Notes: generated by a model from the sequence alone, not told the origin. 64,000 bases of DNA from CADEDH01 sp041394285 (GCA_041394285.1 JAWKIL010000006.1:1-64000); one strand, 5' to 3'; numbered from the stretch's first letter, positions 15,709-24,379 are shown. Numbers and translations: made by a program.

Positions 15709-17375
15709 CGGGCTCGGGCGGCCGAGCGGTTGACCGCCGCCGCCCGCTCGAACCGGGCCGGATCGTTCGTCTGGGCCCGCTCCAGCGCCGCCTCCACGAA
15801 CGCCCGGAACAGGGGGGCCGGCCGGTCGGGGCGACTCTTCAGCTCCGGGTGGGCCTGGGTACCGATCCAGTAGGGATGGTCGGGCAGCTCGATGAACTCC
15901 ACCAGCAGGTCGTCGGGCGAGGTGCCCGAGCAGCGGAACCCGGCCGCCTCGAACCGGGTGCGGTAGGCGGGGTTGAACTCGTAGCGGTGACGGTGGCGCT
16001 CGGTGACCACGGTCTCGCCGTAGATCTTGGCCACCTGCGACGTCTCGTCGAGCACCGCCACGTAGGCCCCCAGCCGCATGGTGCCGCCCTTGTCGGTGAC
16101 CTGGTGCTGGGCCTCCATGAGGTCGATCACCGGCCACGGGGTGGTGGCATCGGCGGTGTTGAACTCGCTCGAGTTGGCCCCCGACATGTGGAGCACGTTG
16201 CGGGCGAACTCGATCGTCATCACCTGCATGCCCAGGCACAGCCCGAGGCAGGGCACCAGGTGCTCGCGGGCGAAGGAGGCGGCCTCGATCTTGCCTTCGA
16301 TACCGCGGGGGCCGAACCCGCCGGGCAACACGATCCCGTCGAGGTGGCCCAGCTTCTCCTCCACCATCAGGCCCTGGACGTCTTCCGAGGCGATCCAGTC
16401 GATCTCGAGGGCCACCTCGTTGGCGATGGCGGCATGGCGGAGCGACTCGGCCACCGACAGGTAGGCGTCGGGCAGCCGCACGTACTTGCCCACGATGCCG
16501 ATGCGCAGCGGCTTCCAGGCCCGCTCGGTGCGCTCCACCAGGGCCCGCCACTGCTCAAGATCCGGCTCCACCGGGCGCAGGCCCAGCACGTCGCACACGT
16601 AGGCGTCGAGGCCGGCCTCGTGCATGGTGAGCGGGATGGCGTAGAGGCTGTCGGCGTCGGGGGCGTTGATCACACCGTCCACCGGCACGTCGCACAGGTT
16701 GGAGATCTTCTCCCGCAGGCCATCGGAGATCGGCCGGTCAGACCGGCACACGATCACATCGGGCTGGACGCCCCGGCTGCGCAGCTCGGTGACCGAATGC
16801 TGGGTGGGCTTGGTCTTCAGCTCCGAGGCGGGGCCGATGAAGGGCACCAGGGTGACGTGGACGAAGCACACGTTCTGGCGGCCCACATCGAGCCGGTACT
16901 GGCGGATGGCCTCCAGGAACGGGAGGATCTCGATGTCGCCCACGGTGCCGCCGACCTCGGTGATCACCACGTCGACATCGTCGGTGGCCAGGGCCGAGAT
17001 CCGGCGCTTGATCTCGTCGGTGATGTGGGGGATGACCTGCACGGTCTGCCCCAGGTACACGCCCCGCCGCTCGGCGGCGATCACGGCCGAGTAGATCGAG
17101 CCGGTGGTGGCGTTGGATGCCCGGGACAGGCTCTCGTCGATGAACCGCTCGTAGTGGCCCAGATCGAGATCGGTCTCGCCCCCGTCGTCGGTGACGTACA
17201 CCTCCCCGTGCTCGAACGGGTTCATCGTGCCCGGGTCGACGTTGATGTACGGGTCGAGCTTCTGCATCGTCACCCGCAGGCCCCTGGCCTTCAACAGTCG
17301 CCCGAGCGACGATGCCGTCAAACCCTTGCCCAGGGAGCTCACCACGCCCCCGGTGACGAAGATGTGCTTTGCCAT
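15705..17375 (-). CDS. pyrG: CTP synthase
   Basis: Makes CTP from UTP using glutamine and ATP. The 556-residue protein starts MAKHIFVTGGVVSSLGKG, the classic synthetase N-terminus with the P-loop, and carries a class I glutamine amidotransferase domain with nucleophile Cys in LGLCLGMQ near residue 380 and PGGFGPRG before it. The ATG at 17375 has a CAGGAG ribosome site; a frame extending 125 residues upstream is not coding. It heads the pyrG-nudF-HD unit and diverges from the AcuI-like gene with an 87-base gap. Confidence 0.96.
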   Translation of the reverse strand: MAKHIFVTGGVVSSLGKGLTASSLGRLLKARGLRVTMQKLDPYINVDPGTMNPFEHGEVYVTDDGGETDLDLGHYERFIDESLSRASNATTGSIYSAVIAAERRGVYLGQTVQVIPHITDEIKRRISALATDDVDVVITEVGGTVGDIEILPFLEAIRQYRLDVGRQNVCFVHVTLVPFIGPASELKTKPTQHSVTELRSRGVQPDVIVCRSDRPISDGLREKISNLCDVPVDGVINAPDADSLYAIPLTMHEAGLDAYVCDVLGLRPVEPDLEQWRALVERTERAWKPLRIGIVGKYVRLPDAYLSVAESLRHAAIANEVALEIDWIASEDVQGLMVEEKLGHLDGIVLPGGFGPRGIEGKIEAASFAREHLVPCLGLCLGMQVMTIEFARNVLHMSGANSSEFNTADATTPWPVIDLMEAQHQVTDKGGTMRLGAYVAVLDETSQVAKIYGETVVTERHRHRYEFNPAYRTRFEAAGFRCSGTSPDDLLVEFIELPDHPYWIGTQAHPELKSRPDRPAPLFRAFVEAALERAQTNDPARFERAAAVNRSAARAR

Positions 17376-17448
17376 CGCGCTCCTGTCAGCCGCTCCGTCC
17401 AACCTAGCGCCGACAAGTGACGAGATGGCGCACGCCCCCCTGGGCGAA

Positions 17449-17454
17449 TACCGT
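17449..17454 (+). promoter_or_regulatory. putative -10 box (TACCGT) for leaderless AcuI-like transcript
   Basis: TACCGT ends 8 bases before the ATG at 17463, with GC-rich sequence and no ribosome site between. It is a weak match, but the spacing equals that seen before trpS and aroH. Confidence 0.35.
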
Positions 17455-17462
17455 TCGGGCCC

Positions 17463-18476
17463 ATGACGTTCCACGCCCTGCTCCTGGAAGAGAACGACGG
17501 CAAGGTCTCGGCCGCCATGGCCGACCTCGACGACAGCCGCCTGCCGGCCGGCGACGTGACCGTGGCGGTCGAGTGGTCGTCGCTCAACTACAAGGACGGG
17601 ATGATCCTCCAGGGCCTGGGCCGCCTGGTGCGGGACTACCCCCACGTGGGCGGGATCGACCTGGCCGGCACGGTGGAGACCTCCGACGATCCCCGCTACT
17701 CCCCCGGCGACAAGGTGGCCCTCACCGGCTGGCGGGTGGGCGAGACCCACTGGGGCGGTTACGCCTCCCGGGCCCGGGTCAAGGCCGATTGGCTCGTCCC
17801 GGTGCCGGCCGCCCTCACCACCCGCCAGGCCATGGCCGTGGGCACGGCTGGATTCACCGCCATGCAGGCCCTGGTGGCACTAGAGCGGTTCGGGATCGGA
17901 TCGGGGCCCGACGCTCCCCTGCTGGCCACCGGCGCCTCGGGCGGCGTGGGCTCGTCCGCCGTGCTGTGGGCGGCCGCCGCCGGCCACCACGTGGTGGCCT
18001 CCACCGGCCGCCTGGAGAACGCAGACGAGCTGACCGCGCTGGGGGCGGCCGAGGTGATCGACCGGGCCGAGCTGGCCGAGAACCCGAGCCGGCCGCTGCT
18101 GAGCGAGCGGTGGGGCTCCTGCATCGACGCCGTGGGGGGCGACACCCTGGCCCACGTGCTCACCGAGATCCGCTACGGCGGGGCCGTGGCGGCCTGCGGC
18201 CTGGCCGGAGGCAACGGCCTGCCCACGACGGTGGTCCCGTTCCTGCTCCGGGGCGTGAGCCTGCTGGGGATCGACTCGGTGATGTGCCCGGCCGAGCACC
18301 GGGCCGTGGTCTGGGGCCGGATCGGCGACCTGGTGGCCGCCGGCGGCCCGGCCGACGTGGGGGCCAAGCTCGATTCGCTCACCACCGAGGTACCGCTGGC
18401 CGAGGTCGGGGCCCTGGCCCCCCAGATCCTGGCCGGCCAGGTGAAGGGGCGGGTCGTCGTCGACTGCGCCGGCTGA
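17463..18476 (+). CDS. medium-chain reductase, YhdH/AcuI (acrylyl-CoA reductase) family
   Basis: NADPH-dependent quinone-oxidoreductase-type enzyme; family members reduce acrylyl-CoA to propanoyl-CoA. Signature stretches are SSLNYKDGM, GIDLAGTVE, GWRVGETHWGGYA and the nucleotide-binding GASGGVGSSAV near residue 160, followed by DAVGGDTLAHVL. The length of 337 residues fits, and zinc ligands are absent as expected for this branch. The gene is the first of three plus-strand genes lying between the minus-strand pyrG and recN. A hairpin begins right on its stop codon. The exact substrate is inferred only from family membership. Confidence 0.85.
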   Translation: MTFHALLLEENDGKVSAAMADLDDSRLPAGDVTVAVEWSSLNYKDGMILQGLGRLVRDYPHVGGIDLAGTVETSDDPRYSPGDKVALTGWRVGETHWGGYASRARVKADWLVPVPAALTTRQAMAVGTAGFTAMQALVALERFGIGSGPDAPLLATGASGGVGSSAVLWAAAAGHHVVASTGRLENADELTALGAAEVIDRAELAENPSRPLLSERWGSCIDAVGGDTLAHVLTEIRYGGAVAACGLAGGNGLPTTVVPFLLRGVSLLGIDSVMCPAEHRAVVWGRIGDLVAAGGPADVGAKLDSLTTEVPLAEVGALAPQILAGQVKGRVVVDCAG

Positions 18477-18494
18477 GGGAACCCTGCGGGTTCC
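18474..18494 (+). repeat. stop-codon-fused hairpin, copy A (TGA + GGGAACCC-TGC-GGGTTCC)
   Basis: The TGA stop of the AcuI-like gene runs straight into a stem GGGAACCC/GGGTTCCC with a TGC loop. The same stop-plus-hairpin is found at the DUF1844 gene (58792-58812, minus), with a further copy at 58751-58771. It is a probable terminator belonging to a repeated family. Confidence 0.6.
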
Positions 18495-18553
18495 CGGGCC
18501 CCTCCTTCGGCTTCCCCGGTTGGCCTGCGGCCAACACCTGAGAGACTGGAGGT

Positions 18554-19891
18554 ATGGCGAACAGCGGCAAGGCCTCGGAGAGCAAAGCAGGCAAGGGCAA
18601 GGCGAAGTCGGCGGGGAAGGCCAAATCGGCCGGTAGCCCGTTCGACATGGTCGACCCCACCGAGGTGGGGATGGACCCGGCCCGCCTGCAGCGGGTGGAG
18701 GAGTTCATCAAGTCCCGCTACCTCGACACCGGCCGCTACCCCGGGTTCTCCCTGCTCGTGAGCCGGCGGGGCAAGGTGGCCCACCTGTCCACCCAGGGCA
18801 GCCGCAACCTGGGCACCGGCGCCCCGATGACACCCGACACGATCGTGCGCATCTACTCGATGAGCAAGCCGATCACCTCGGTGGCCCTGCTCAGCTTGTA
18901 CGAGGAGGGCCTGTTCCGCCTCGACACGCCGGTGTCGAGCTTCATCCCGTCCTGGGCCGACCTGCGGGTCTGGCGCGACGGCACCCCGGCCTCGTGGTCC
19001 ACCACCTACCCCGAGCGGGAGATGACGGTGCGGGACCTGCTCACCCACACCTCGGGCCTGACCTACGCCTGGATGCAGCGCCACCCGGTGGACGCCATCT
19101 ACCGCGACCGGGGCGTCGACCAGCCCCACAAGCTGGAGGAATGGGTGGAGCTGCTGGCCGGCATCCCGCTCGTGTTCTCCCCCGGCACCCAGTGGTCCTA
19201 CAGCGTGGCCACCGATGTGATCGGCCGGCTGGTGGAGATCATCTCGGGCCAGCCGTTCGACGTGTTCCTGGCCAACCGCATCTTCGAGCCCCTGGGCATG
19301 GCCGACACCGCTTTCCAGGTGGCCGACGAGTCGGCCGAGCGGTTCGCCGCCAACTACGTGGTGCCGTCGCTGTCGCCCTTCGGGGTGCCCCAGGGCGCCA
19401 GCGGCGACGAGGCGGTGGAGCTCGACGACGGCGGCCCGGGCACCCAGTTCCGCCGCGCCCCCACGTTCCTGTCGGGGGGCGGGGGCCTCACCTCCACCCT
19501 GGGCGACTACCACCGGTTCACCCAGATGCTGCTCAACGGCGGCGAGCTGGGCGGGGCCCGGATCCTGGGCCGCAAGACGGTGGAGTACGCCACCTCCAAC
19601 CACCTGCCCGGCGGGCGCGACCTGGCGGCCATGGGCCAGCCGGTGTTCAGCGAGACCAACTACGACGGGATCGGGTTCGGCCTCGGGTTCTCGGTGGTGG
19701 TGGACCCGGCAGCGGCCCAGATCGTGTGCTCCCGGGGCGAGTACGGCTGGGGCGGGGCGGCGTCCACCCTGTTCTGGATAGACCCGGCCGAGGAGCTGGT
19801 GGTCATCGGGCTGACCCAGCTCATGCCATCGTCGGCCTACCCCATCCGCCAGGAGCTCCGGCCCCTGATCTACAGCGCCCTGACCGACTGA
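18554..19891 (+). CDS. serine hydrolase of the beta-lactamase (class C/EstB) family
   Basis: A 445-residue penicillin-binding-protein-fold hydrolase, probably an esterase or peptidase. The nucleophile motif SxxK is SMSK in YSMSKPITSVALLSLYEEG; HTSGLTYAW follows, and the second motif appears as YSVA where YxN would be usual, which favours an esterase over a true beta-lactamase. The C-terminal motif region has GYGW/GGAAST-like residues. The first 35 residues are a Lys/Ser/Ala-rich run without a signal peptide, so the protein is probably cytosolic. A GAGACT box and GGAGG lie immediately before the ATG. The physiological substrate is unknown. Confidence 0.82.
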   Translation: MANSGKASESKAGKGKAKSAGKAKSAGSPFDMVDPTEVGMDPARLQRVEEFIKSRYLDTGRYPGFSLLVSRRGKVAHLSTQGSRNLGTGAPMTPDTIVRIYSMSKPITSVALLSLYEEGLFRLDTPVSSFIPSWADLRVWRDGTPASWSTTYPEREMTVRDLLTHTSGLTYAWMQRHPVDAIYRDRGVDQPHKLEEWVELLAGIPLVFSPGTQWSYSVATDVIGRLVEIISGQPFDVFLANRIFEPLGMADTAFQVADESAERFAANYVVPSLSPFGVPQGASGDEAVELDDGGPGTQFRRAPTFLSGGGGLTSTLGDYHRFTQMLLNGGELGGARILGRKTVEYATSNHLPGGRDLAAMGQPVFSETNYDGIGFGLGFSVVVDPAAAQIVCSRGEYGWGGAASTLFWIDPAEELVVIGLTQLMPSSAYPIRQELRPLIYSALTD

Positions 19892-19898
19892 GCGCCGG

Positions 19899-20552
19899 GT
19901 GAACCTCGGGGCCCACATCGTGGTGGCGGCCGCCGCCGGCCGGGACGAGCCGGCCGAACGGCTGGGCTCGGCGCTGCCCGACGTGGCCGGCATGGGCCGG
20001 TTCCGCCTCAACCGCGGCGGCGGTAGCTGGCAGAGCGGGACCGACGGCCTCGGGGCCGGCATCCAGCTCCACTACCGGACCGACGATCTGTTCCACGGCC
20101 ACCGCTGGTTCGTGGCCCGCCAGGCCGAGGTGCACGGAGACCTGGCCGCGGCCGGCTTCGGCCGGGGCCCGGCCCTGGCCTGCGCCCATGTGGGGGTGGA
20201 GCTGCTGCTCGACGGTGTGCTGCTGGACGACGGCTCGACCTCGGAAGTGGTCCACGGTGCATTCGCCGCCATCGACGACCTGCGGGATCCCCTGGGGGCG
20301 CTGGTCGAGCCGGCGAGCGAAGCCGACTGGCAGAACCACCTGACCCGCTTCACCGGCGGTGCCCCGGTCGCCGGCCTCGACGACCCGGTGGAGGTGGCCC
20401 ACCGCCTGCAGCGGATCCTGGCCCGCCGGCCCCGGCTGGCCTTCGCCCCTCGACAGGTCCCCCGCCTGGTCGAGGTGCTGGCCCATCGCCTGCCCGCCGT
20501 GGCCGACGGGGCCCACGCCCTGGTCGCCGACCTCGCCGCCCGGTTGCGGTAG
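19899..20552 (+). CDS. hypothetical protein, possibly related to acyl-carrier-protein phosphodiesterase (AcpH)
   Basis: A 217-residue protein that starts with GTG 7 bases after the preceding stop, so it is co-transcribed with the serine hydrolase. The N-terminus (NLGAHIVVA, GSALPDVAGMGRF, then LHYRTDDLFHGHRWF) recalls AcpH proteins, which have HxxL, LPD and D-x-FH patterns that bind metal and remove phosphopantetheine from ACP. The similarity is by eye and weak; the rest is Ala/Leu/Arg-rich without known motifs. No membrane segment is visible. Treat the function as unknown. Confidence 0.65.
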   Translation: MNLGAHIVVAAAAGRDEPAERLGSALPDVAGMGRFRLNRGGGSWQSGTDGLGAGIQLHYRTDDLFHGHRWFVARQAEVHGDLAAAGFGRGPALACAHVGVELLLDGVLLDDGSTSEVVHGAFAAIDDLRDPLGALVEPASEADWQNHLTRFTGGAPVAGLDDPVEVAHRLQRILARRPRLAFAPRQVPRLVEVLAHRLPAVADGAHALVADLAARLR

Positions 20553-20572
20553 CGAGCGCCCGCCGACCCGGA

Positions 20573-20615
20573 ACTCTGACGCCAGGGCCCGTATCCCCGC
20601 ACCCAGCGTCAGAGT
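20573..20615. repeat. inverted repeat pair, element 1 (ACTCTGACGC ... GCGTCAGAGT)
   Basis: Perfect 10-bp arms at 20573-20582 and 20606-20615 flank 23 bases. Together with a second similar element at 20633-20677 it fills the gap between two convergent genes; it resembles a REP/BIME-type pair or a two-way terminator. Confidence 0.6.
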
Positions 20616-20632
20616 CCCACGCCACAAACCGG

Positions 20633-20677
20633 AACTCTGACATCAACGGCCGGACCCCGGTACCGGGCGTCAGAGTT
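20633..20677. repeat. inverted repeat pair, element 2 (AACTCTGAC ... GTCAGAGTT)
   Basis: Perfect 9-bp arms at 20633-20641 and 20669-20677 flank 27 bases. The outer arms repeat those of element 1 while the loops differ. Confidence 0.6.
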
Positions 20678-20685
20678 CGTGGTCG

Positions 20686-22272
20686 TCAGGTCCGCTTGAG
20701 GCGGGCCGCCTCCTCGATCAGCTCCCGGGCGTGCTGACGGGCGGTGGCCGAATCGGGTTGCCCCGACAGCATCCGGGCCAGCTCCACCAGCTGCTCCTCC
20801 GGGCCGAGCAGCCGCACCTCCGACACCGTCTCATCGTCGCCCTGGCGCTTCACCACGGCCAAATGGGCGTCGGCGAACGCCGCCACCTGGGGCAGGTGGG
20901 TGACGACCAGCACCTGGTGACGGTCACCCAGGTGGCTGAGGGCCTGGCCCACGGCGAAGCCGGCCTGGCCCCCGATGCCGGCGTCGACCTCGTCGAAGAC
21001 GAGCACCGGCGGCGCTTCCGACAACACCGAGCGCAGAGCCAGCATGGCCCGCGCCAACTCTCCCCCCGAGGCCACCTTGGCCAGCGACTGCAGGGGCGAG
21101 CCCGGGTTGGCCGACAGCTGGAACGACACCTCGCCCCCGTCGGCGCCGTCGACCTCGATGCCCACCCGGGCCTTCGGCATGGCCAGCTCGGGCAGGCGGG
21201 CCTCGATGGCGGCGGCCAGAGCGGGCGCAGCGGCGAGCCGGGCCTGGCGTACCTCGCCCTGGATCTCCTCCAGCTGAGCGCGGGCCCGGGCCCGCCTCGT
21301 GTCGAGCTCGGCCGCCAGGGCGTCGTGGCCCTCCAGCTCTTTGAGCCGCATCCGCAGGGCGTCGCGCTCGGCGATCACCGCCGCGATGTCGTCGCCGTAC
21401 TTGCGGCACAGGTCGTGCAGGAGCCGGCGCCGGACCTGGACGGCGGCCAGCTGCTCGGGATCGGGTTCGATTCCCTCGGCCAGGCCCCGGATGGTGGCGG
21501 TCAGGTCGTCGAGCTCGGCCACCACCACCCCCAGACGCTCGGCGCACTCGGCGAATGGGCCGCGCGGGTCGAGAGCGGCCAGGGCAGCGGCCAACTGGTC
21601 CCGGGCCCCGTCGTCACCGACGAGGCGATCGAGTACCAGGGCTGCCGTCTCCCGGTGGGACACGGCGTTGGCCAGCAGCTCCTCGGCCCCGGCCAGGGCC
21701 TCGTCCTCGTCGGGGTCGGAGAGCTCGGCTCCGTCGAGCTCGTCGACCTGGTACCGCACGAGATCGAGCTCCCGGGCCCGGGCCCGCTCGTCGCCGCCCA
21801 TGGTGGCCAGCGCCTCGTCGATCTCGGCCAGGGCGGCCCGGGCCTGGCGCAAGGGGCCCACGTCGACCCGCCCGTAGGTGTCGAGGGCCAGGCGCTGGGC
21901 CTCCATGCCCAACAGCGACTGGTGGGAGTGCTGGCCGTGGAGGTCGACCAGCCGGGCTCCCAGCTCGGACAGCACCGAGGCGGTGGTGGGCCGGCCGTTC
22001 AGATAGGCCCGGCTCCGCCCCTCGGCCGGCACCACCCGGGACAGCACATACTCCTCGCCGTCGAGCTCGAAACGCCCGTCGACCACCGCCTCGGCCGCCC
22101 CGGGGCGGACCAGGCCGGGATCGGCCCGGCCTCCCATCAGGAGGTTGATGGCGTCGACCAGCAGGGTCTTGCCCGCCCCGGTCTCCCCGGTGAGGGCGAT
22201 CATGCCGGTGGGGATGGGGAGGGTGAGGCGGTCGATCACGCCCAGATCGGCGACGGCCAGCTCCAGCAGCAT
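20686..22272 (-). CDS. recN: DNA repair protein RecN
   Basis: SMC-like ATPase for double-strand-break repair. Walker A is GETGAGKTLL near residue 31, the signature is SGGELARAMLALRSVL and Walker B is LVFDEVDAGIGGQAG; the middle 350 residues are charged and helical, fitting the coiled-coil arm, and DLHGQHSHQSLL is conserved. Length 528 is slightly short of the usual 550-580. It ends the tlyA-nadK-recN unit, 27 bases after nadK. In relatives this gene is also damage-inducible, but I see no LexA-like site inside the operon. Confidence 0.95.
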   Translation of the reverse strand: MLLELAVADLGVIDRLTLPIPTGMIALTGETGAGKTLLVDAINLLMGGRADPGLVRPGAAEAVVDGRFELDGEEYVLSRVVPAEGRSRAYLNGRPTTASVLSELGARLVDLHGQHSHQSLLGMEAQRLALDTYGRVDVGPLRQARAALAEIDEALATMGGDERARARELDLVRYQVDELDGAELSDPDEDEALAGAEELLANAVSHRETAALVLDRLVGDDGARDQLAAALAALDPRGPFAECAERLGVVVAELDDLTATIRGLAEGIEPDPEQLAAVQVRRRLLHDLCRKYGDDIAAVIAERDALRMRLKELEGHDALAAELDTRRARARAQLEEIQGEVRQARLAAAPALAAAIEARLPELAMPKARVGIEVDGADGGEVSFQLSANPGSPLQSLAKVASGGELARAMLALRSVLSEAPPVLVFDEVDAGIGGQAGFAVGQALSHLGDRHQVLVVTHLPQVAAFADAHLAVVKRQGDDETVSEVRLLGPEEQLVELARMLSGQPDSATARQHARELIEEAARLKRT

Positions 22273-22299
22273 GGAGGAAGTATCGCCGCCCGCCGCCCG

Positions 22300-23172
22300 C
22301 TACCGGTCGACCACCCCGAACTTGTCTTTCAGGACCAGGTGGAAGTCCCGGTTGCCGGGAACCAGGAACCCGACCTCGGTGGCCGAGGCCCGGCACACCA
22401 CCGACTCCCCCGGGGCCAGCTCCAGGCTGTGACGGCCGTCGAGCGACACCACCGCCGGGCGGTGACCGGCCACAATCACCTCCACCTCGGTGTCGGGAGC
22501 GAGCACCATCGTGCGGTTGAACAGGTTGTGGGCCGCCACCGGGGTGAGCAGGAGGGTCCGGAAAGCGGGCTCCACGATCGGGCCCCCGGCCGACAGGGCG
22601 TAGGCGGTGGAGCCGGTGGGGGTGGCCACGATCAGGCCGTCGGCCAGGTAGGTGAGGAAAGCCCGGCCCCCGATCGAAACCGACAGCTCGACCGTTCGAC
22701 CGCTCTCGGACCGGTCGATGACGGCCTCGTTGAGCGCCCGGCCCACGAAGGTGGAGCCGGCGGCCGCCGAGCCCGCCCCGCCGGGCGCGCCGCTGTACAC
22801 GTCGAGCATCATCCGACGCTCGGTACGGAGCTCGCCGGCCAGCCAGGCGGCCAGCGCCTCTTCCATCTGAGCCGGATCGAAGGCGGTGAGGTACCCGAGG
22901 TGGCCGGCGTTGACCCCCAGGATCGGCACCTCGTGGCTGGCCACCAGGGCCGTGGCCCGCAGCATCGTGCCGTCTCCGCCCAGGCTGAGGCAGGCGTCGA
23001 GGCCGGGGCCGAAGGCCTCCTCCGGGATGGCCAGGTCGGGCCGACCCACCAGCTCGGCGTCGGTCGACGGAAGCACCGCCGACACCTCCGTGCCACACCA
23101 GTGCAGAGCCCGCTTGGCCAGCTCCAGCACCTCGGGCCGCTGGTGGTGCAGCACGATGCCGAGGCGGCTCAC
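22300..23172 (-). CDS. nadK: NAD kinase
   Basis: Phosphorylates NAD to NADP. The 290-residue protein carries SLGGDGTMLRA (GGDG motif), GVNAGHLGYL, and the catalytic NE/D region DGLIVATPTGSTAYALSAGGP. I set the start at GTG 23172, which overlaps the tlyA stop as GTGA and gives the family's usual beginning (RLGIVLHHQRPE); a further 35 upstream residues in this frame are a tlyA shadow. It lies between tlyA and recN, the standard order in actinobacteria and firmicutes. Confidence 0.94.
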   Translation of the reverse strand: MSRLGIVLHHQRPEVLELAKRALHWCGTEVSAVLPSTDAELVGRPDLAIPEEAFGPGLDACLSLGGDGTMLRATALVASHEVPILGVNAGHLGYLTAFDPAQMEEALAAWLAGELRTERRMMLDVYSGAPGGAGSAAAGSTFVGRALNEAVIDRSESGRTVELSVSIGGRAFLTYLADGLIVATPTGSTAYALSAGGPIVEPAFRTLLLTPVAAHNLFNRTMVLAPDTEVEVIVAGHRPAVVSLDGRHSLELAPGESVVCRASATEVGFLVPGNRDFHLVLKDKFGVVDR

Positions 23173-24005
23173 GGCGCCACCCCGGCCCGCTCGGCGGCCT
23201 CGGCCACCACCCGGTCGAGGACGACGGCCGACTCCCTGGCCACGGCAGGGCCGCCCGTCCCGACCCGGGACAACCACACGACGAACTCCACGTTGCCTCC
23301 AGCCCCGGGTACGCCCGCGACGGTAGCGTCTCGCAGGCTCATGTCCAGATCATCGGCCGAAGCGACCACCTCGTCCAACACGAGGCGCCAGGTGGACGGA
23401 TGGCGTATCACTCCCTGGCGGCGGGCCGCCTCGGCCCGTCCCACTTCGAACTGGGGCTTGACCAGGGCCAACACTGGCCCGTCACGGGCCGTGAGACGGC
23501 ACAGGGCGGGCAGCACCAGGCGGAGGGAGATGAACGACAGGTCGGCCACGGTGAAGCCGGCCGCACCCCCGATGTGTCCGGGTTCGAGGCTGCGGATGTC
23601 GGTCCGTTCCCGGCTCTCGACCCGGGGATCGCGCCGCAGGCGGGGGTGGAGCTGGTCGGTACCGACGTCCACCGCCACCACGGCTGCTGCCCCCCGTTGG
23701 AGCAGGCAGTCGGTGAAGCCGCCGGTGGACGCGCCGGCGTCGAGGCAGCGCAGCCCGGCAGGACTGAGCCCGAAGGCGTCGAGGGCCGAGGCAAGCTTGC
23801 CCCCGGCCCGGCTCACGTAGCCGACGAGATAGGCCGCCGATCCGGCGCCGCCCGGCTCCCCGCCCGGCGGGTCGGCCAGAGCGAGGCACTGATGGGGACG
23901 GACGACACGCGACGCCTTGACCGCCGGCGAACCGTCGATCGTGACGAGACCGGCCGCCACCGCCCGGCGGGCCGCTTCCCGGCTGGGCGCCAGACCCCGT
24001 CGCAC
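23169..24005 (-). CDS. tlyA: 16S/23S rRNA (cytidine-2'-O)-methyltransferase TlyA; 5' end uncertain
   Basis: Methylates cytidines in both rRNAs; in mycobacteria its loss gives capreomycin resistance. An S4 RNA-binding domain covers about residues 1-60, followed by a FtsJ-like methyltransferase with CLDAGASTGGFTDCLLQRGA. As read, it starts at GTG 24005 inside the conserved opening RLDAELVRRGLA, whose first half lies upstream in the same frame with no start codon. A GTG at 24040, overlapping the previous stop as GTGA, would be the natural start if one base is missing near 24026-24031. The gene should then be about 290 residues; I suspect an indel. Confidence 0.88.
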   Translation of the reverse strand: MRRGLAPSREAARRAVAAGLVTIDGSPAVKASRVVRPHQCLALADPPGGEPGGAGSAAYLVGYVSRAGGKLASALDAFGLSPAGLRCLDAGASTGGFTDCLLQRGAAAVVAVDVGTDQLHPRLRRDPRVESRERTDIRSLEPGHIGGAAGFTVADLSFISLRLVLPALCRLTARDGPVLALVKPQFEVGRAEAARRQGVIRHPSTWRLVLDEVVASADDLDMSLRDATVAGVPGAGGNVEFVVWLSRVGTGGPAVARESAVVLDRVVAEAAERAGVAP

Positions 24006-24036
24006 GAGCTCGGCGTCGAGCCGGGAACCGCTGGTC

Positions 24037-24366
24037 TCACGAGACGACGTGGCGTTCTCCGGTCGGGCTGAAGACCCAGAGCGCGGCGCCCCGCCGATCG
24101 ATGGTGTCGCTCTGCTGGCGCTCGGCCCGGCGGGCGTTGAGCCGGGCGATCACCTCGTCCGCGCTCTCGCCTTCGGTCTCGTACAGGGCGAGGTAGCGGT
24201 GGGGCGACGGCGGACCGGCCTGCGCTTCGAGCGCGAACCGCTGGGCCGAGGTGAATCCGGTGGTGGCCAGGACCTCGTCGAGATGGGTGTTCTCGTACCA
24301 GTCGTTGAACTCGGGCTCGCGCCCCTCCACCGGGTTGCTCATCACCATGACCAGATAGGTACCCAT
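24037..24366 (-). CDS. small EthD/dimeric alpha-beta-barrel-like protein
   Basis: A 109-residue protein beginning GTYLVMVMSNPVEGREPEFNDWYENTHLDEVL, with the WYENTH-LDE pattern of small ferredoxin-like proteins that dimerise into alpha/beta barrels (EthD and related families). ALYETEG later in the chain is typical too. Most relatives bind or act on small hydrophobic molecules; the actual role is unknown. The ATG at 24366 is preceded by a TAGACT box 7 bases upstream that overlaps the stop of the H1-like gene, so it likely has its own start site. tlyA follows immediately and may be translationally coupled. Confidence 0.7.
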   Translation of the reverse strand: MGTYLVMVMSNPVEGREPEFNDWYENTHLDEVLATTGFTSAQRFALEAQAGPPSPHRYLALYETEGESADEVIARLNARRAERQQSDTIDRRGAALWVFSPTGERHVVS

Positions 24367-24373
24367 GGGGATC

Positions 24374-24379
24374 AGTCTA
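24374..24379 (-). promoter_or_regulatory. putative -10 box (TAGACT) for leaderless EthD-like/tlyA transcript
   Basis: TAGACT ends 7 bases before the ATG at 24366 and shares bases with the TAG stop of the upstream gene. Confidence 0.45.

Noticed and set aside
18554..19891. Antibiotic-resistance beta-lactamase
   Set aside because: No signal peptide, YSVA instead of YxN, and the EstB-like layout argue for an esterase or peptidase.
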